Assembly: GCA_026392535.1 (NCBI GenBank)
Contig: JAPLBX010000058.1
Span: forward strand, 14,937-22,723
Source of the DNA: Actinomycetota bacterium
GTDB lineage: Bacteria; Actinomycetota; Actinomycetes; S36-B12; UBA5976
Direction: 5' to 3'
Length of the DNA: 7,787 bases
How positions within the stretch are numbered: the first letter of the stretch is position 1; every line of letters begins with the position of its first letter. This document shows, in pieces, positions 6,501-7,787 of the stretch. The notes below the pieces were generated by a model, which saw nothing but the letters and a program-made list of their open reading frames with translations, did not search any database and was not told the DNA's origin. The position numbers and the translations under genes were made by a program.

Positions 6501-6983
6501 GAAGCTTTGGCGGAATACAAGGGAGAATCTCAAGAGACTAATGATGAGATGCGTCTTGAACTACCACTCAACGCATTCCTTCCGCACGATTATGTCCAAG
6601 CCGAGCGTTTGCGCTTAGAAATGTATAAACGAATTGCAGCTTGCCAAACTGAGGCTGATATTGCTGAGGTGGAAGCTGAAATGTTAGATCGGTACGGAGT
6701 TTTGCCTGAGCCGGTTCAGACTTTGATGCAGGTGGCAAGGCTTCGACAGGTCGCTAGGGCGGCTGGACTGCGCGAAGTAATCGCAGGTCCAACTAGTGTC
6801 CGATTCGCCAACATAGTCCTGCCTGAGAGTAAGCAACTGCGGATTTCTAGACTTTACCCACGTACACTCATCAAGACTTCGTCTGGAACTATTTCAGTGC
6901 CTCGTCCGGGTGAACAAACCGACACTGAGTTACTCGAATGGGTCAGCCAAGTGATCAACGCATTTACCGCAAGTATTGTGTAG
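3504..6983 (+). CDS. mfd: Transcription-repair coupling factor Mfd
   Basis: ATP-driven DNA translocase that pushes stalled RNA polymerase off damaged DNA and recruits UvrA for nucleotide excision repair. The 1159-residue length is normal. Domain order: N-terminal UvrB-like region (about 1-350) with the UvrA-contacting RRGEYAVRGGLVDVFPS segment at 175-191; a middle region; the RNA-polymerase-interaction domain beginning LKVGDFIVHEQHGVGRYRAME (492-512); the RecG-like helicase core with Walker A GDVGYGKT (647-654), DEEQ box (748-751), SATPIPRT (774-781) and motif VI QLRGRVGR (917-924); the translocation/TRG region; and the C-terminal autoinhibitory domain (from about 1010). All catalytic motifs are intact. 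The start ATG 3504 lies five bases after the cysQ stop, with TAGGA as Shine-Dalgarno overlapping that stop. The end TAG begins the next gene's TAGGAG. I see no frameshift across its length. Confidence 0.98.
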   Translation: MQKSLSGLLTSLNSIPSWQDATKQILQIAEGEVSGPRAIRSALISDLASERTVLAITATSREAEELTLELQSFLDSDSVVEFVPWETLPHERLSPSTDVIGRRLAVIRRLVHAKKDRQTEIKVLVASVRAVLQPLIKSIADTEPVAIKRGDEIEISALAKNLFNIGYNKVDLVERRGEYAVRGGLVDVFPSSEEHPIRVEFFGDEIEEIRYFAVIDQRSLGEAENGLFAPPCRELLITDEVKQRAEQLLSKYPELAEVFEKVSQGIYVEGIESLSPVLAQGIETLIDLLPKDALIIGCDPERIRTRTHDLVATSQEFLEASWLNAAAGNKTPIDLGETSYRDLQQLHDIAKNRKVNWWGISPFSADAEMTDVINLDISVAPNYRGNFDTFIDDVQKNIKAKKPVLISAQGHGSAKRIVEALGSKDIVARLADDTSKLTSASVQVIQANQIHGFVAPGFLFITDEDISGQHGSMRDVVKMPSRRKRAIDPLTLKVGDFIVHEQHGVGRYRAMEQRTIGNATREYLVLEYSPAKKGQPVDVLYVPTEQLDLISKYVGGETPTLHRLGGSDWALTKTRARKAVRQIAHELIKLYAARNAAVGYAFSPDTIWQKELEDAFAYNETPDQLTVIDEVKRDMERTVPMDRVICGDVGYGKTEIAVRAAFKAVQDGKQVAILVPTTLLVQQHFNTFKDRYAQFPVNLAALSRFQTESETKKVLQDMTSGAVDIVIGTHRLFSRDVKFKDLGLVIVDEEQRFGVEHKEHLKAIRTNVDVLTISATPIPRTLEMSLTGIREMSTITTPPEQRHPILTFVGQNDNKQVAAAIRRELLRDGQVFYVHNRVSSIQQAATKLQSLVPEARIAVAHGQMNEHQLEQIIIDFWEKKFDVLVSTTIVESGLDIPNANTLIIERADAFGLSQLHQLRGRVGRGRERAYAYFLYPADKPLTETAHERLTTIAQHTDLGSGIQVAMKDLEIRGAGNLLGGEQSGHIADVGFDLYVRLVGEALAEYKGESQETNDEMRLELPLNAFLPHDYVQAERLRLEMYKRIAACQTEADIAEVEAEMLDRYGVLPEPVQTLMQVARLRQVARAAGLREVIAGPTSVRFANIVLPESKQLRISRLYPRTLIKTSSGTISVPRPGEQTDTELLEWVSQVINAFTASIV

Positions 6984-6986
6984 GAG
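6982..6986 (+). promoter_or_regulatory. Shine-Dalgarno deciding the lipoprotein start
   Basis: AGGAG overlaps the last two bases of the mfd stop (TAG 6981-6983) and sits five bases before GTG 6992. It rules out the in-frame ATG at 6938, which lies inside mfd, has no ribosome binding site and would bury the signal peptide. Confidence 0.8.
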
Positions 6987-6991
6987 ATATT

Positions 6992-7603
6992 GTGAAAAAG
7001 TTTCTAGTCGCGCTAGTTGCTGTATTGAGTCTTACCTCGTGCACCTTGATTGATAACGCTGGTGCTGCTGCCATAGTTGAAGGTAAGGAAATCTCGGTAA
7101 CCACAATCGGCAATCAATACAATGAAATTCTTGCCGACCTTGATGGCAGTTTGAAACCTGGCACAGATAAAGAGATTCATAAGAACTTAGTTTCAGCTTA
7201 CGTTGTCGATGAACTGGTGACTCTTGCCGCTACAGAAATTGGAGTTGCCGCAACTGACGCACAAATTCAAGCTGTAAAGCGAAATTACATTTCAATGTTT
7301 GGTGGTAAAAAAGCTTTTATTAAAACTGCGGCAGAAAACTCCATCCCACGTTCTGGGATCTGGTCAAACGTTCGCACCACCGCAAACTTTGAAGCAATCG
7401 GCGTCGCATTAGATCCGACTGGAAATGCCGATAGCCAATCTAGTGCGGCAGTGAATTTCTTAATCAAATATGGAAAACGAGTGGACATTTCCGTAAATCC
7501 ACGATTTGGCATATTTGTATTGAGTCAATTCAGACTAGTTGATACTCCAAGTGATTCAACCCAGAATTTGCGCCAACTCAAGATCGAATTAATGCCTAAC
7601 TAA
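6992..7603 (+). CDS. Small lipoprotein, SurA N-terminal-like (probable surface chaperone-like protein)
   Basis: From GTG 6992 the product is 203 residues, starting MKKFLVALVAVLSLTSC. It has a positive start, a hydrophobic core and the lipobox LTSC with Cys17, the only cysteine, so it should be lipidated and held on the outer face of the membrane. After the Cys come AAAIVEGKEISVTTIGNQYN (from about residue 25) and a helical stretch to about residue 130. Together these recall the N-terminal domain of SurA/PrsA-type chaperones, where a V-G/N-G-x-x-I-S motif precedes helices. No PPIase (parvulin) domain follows; the tail has VNPRFG (168-173), a motif I associate with actinobacterial proteins encoded between mfd and mazG. 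The function is unknown. The gene likely forms part of the mfd transcript, and mazG follows two bases after its stop. Identity as a lipoprotein is firm; the SurA relation is moderate. Confidence 0.8.
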   Translation: MKKFLVALVAVLSLTSCTLIDNAGAAAIVEGKEISVTTIGNQYNEILADLDGSLKPGTDKEIHKNLVSAYVVDELVTLAATEIGVAATDAQIQAVKRNYISMFGGKKAFIKTAAENSIPRSGIWSNVRTTANFEAIGVALDPTGNADSQSSAAVNFLIKYGKRVDISVNPRFGIFVLSQFRLVDTPSDSTQNLRQLKIELMPN

Positions 7604-7605
7604 TT

Positions 7606-7787
7606 ATGGCGAATGAAGGATTGATCAAATTACGTGAAGTAATGGATCAGCTGCGCAGTCCTGGTGGTTGTCCTTGGGATGCGGAGCAAACTCACGAATC
7701 ATTAATCAAATATCTAATTGAAGAAACCTACGAAACAATCGATGCAATAGATTCCAAGGACCGAGATCATTTGGTGGAAGAACTCGG
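7606..7787 (+). CDS. mazG: MazG nucleoside triphosphate pyrophosphohydrolase (3' end outside window)
   Basis: Hydrolyses NTPs/dNTPs to the monophosphate and pyrophosphate, thought to clear aberrant nucleotides and lower (p)ppGpp-related stress. The first 60 residues are visible: LRSPGGCPWDAEQTHESL (16-33), the hallmark entry motif, then YLIEETYETIDAI (36-48) with the metal-binding EExxE (Glu39, Glu40, Glu43) and VEELG at the edge (57-61), which in relatives continues as DLLLQV with the second metal motif. Reading is open to the last base. ATG 7606 is two bases after the upstream TAA, and no Shine-Dalgarno is visible before it, so initiation probably depends on ribosomes finishing the lipoprotein gene. 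Confidence 0.95.
   Translation, partial: MANEGLIKLREVMDQLRSPGGCPWDAEQTHESLIKYLIEETYETIDAIDSKDRDHLVEEL

Noticed and set aside
6938..6991. Earlier in-frame ATG start for the lipoprotein gene.
   Set aside because: It lies inside mfd, lacks a Shine-Dalgarno and would put 18 residues before the signal peptide; GTG 6992 has AGGAG at correct spacing.
1..7787. Mobile element, CRISPR array, toxin-antitoxin pair or defence island.
   Set aside because: All coding space is taken by recognised housekeeping genes in a conventional actinobacterial order; no direct repeats, transposase or integrase sequence or spacer pattern is visible.

Overview
This window looks like a housekeeping segment of an actinobacterial (Actinomycetota) chromosome. 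The order glmU, prs, rplY, pth, cysQ-like, mfd, SurA-like lipoprotein, mazG, all on the + strand, is typical of that phylum. The Prs, Pth, CysQ and Mfd proteins resemble high-GC actinobacterial homologues such as those of Mycobacterium. The DNA, however, is AT-leaning for an actinobacterium, with many A/T-ending codons. Low GC, very short intergenic gaps and overlapping genes suggest a streamlined freshwater lineage of the acI/Nanopelagicales type. That placement is an inference from composition and gene order, not a database result.

Layout. Positions 1-637 carry the 3' part of glmU (left-handed beta-helix acetyltransferase domain), broken by a frameshift near 477. prs follows at 637-1608, its GTG overlapping the displaced glmU stop by one base. 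Positions 1609-1745 form the only sizeable non-coding stretch: a hairpin just after prs, a possible extended -10 promoter, and a compact, structured leader before rplY. rplY (ribosomal protein L25) at 1746 is cut by an in-frame TAG at 2001-2003, while the homologous reading continues to a TAA at 2055-2057. A strong intrinsic terminator at 2070-2102 closes this transcription unit. pth (2135-2710), a CysQ-like phosphatase gene (2707-3498), mfd (3504-6983), a small lipoprotein gene (6992-7603) and the start of mazG (7606 to the edge) form a tightly packed second unit. It contains a 4-base ATGA overlap and Shine-Dalgarno sequences embedded in upstream stop codons.

The genes serve core functions. 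GlmU makes UDP-GlcNAc for peptidoglycan, and Prs makes PRPP for nucleotide, His and Trp synthesis. L25 binds 5S rRNA, and Pth recycles peptidyl-tRNA. CysQ clears 3'-phosphoadenosine 5'-phosphate, Mfd couples transcription to repair, and MazG hydrolyses NTPs. The lipoprotein is probably a surface chaperone-like protein of unknown role.

I see no mobile element, CRISPR array, tRNA, rRNA or defence system, and no convincing new multi-gene system. The points most worth a second look are the two reading-frame lesions in core genes (glmU and rplY), the unusually short L25, the structured rplY leader, and the mfd-mazG-linked lipoprotein.
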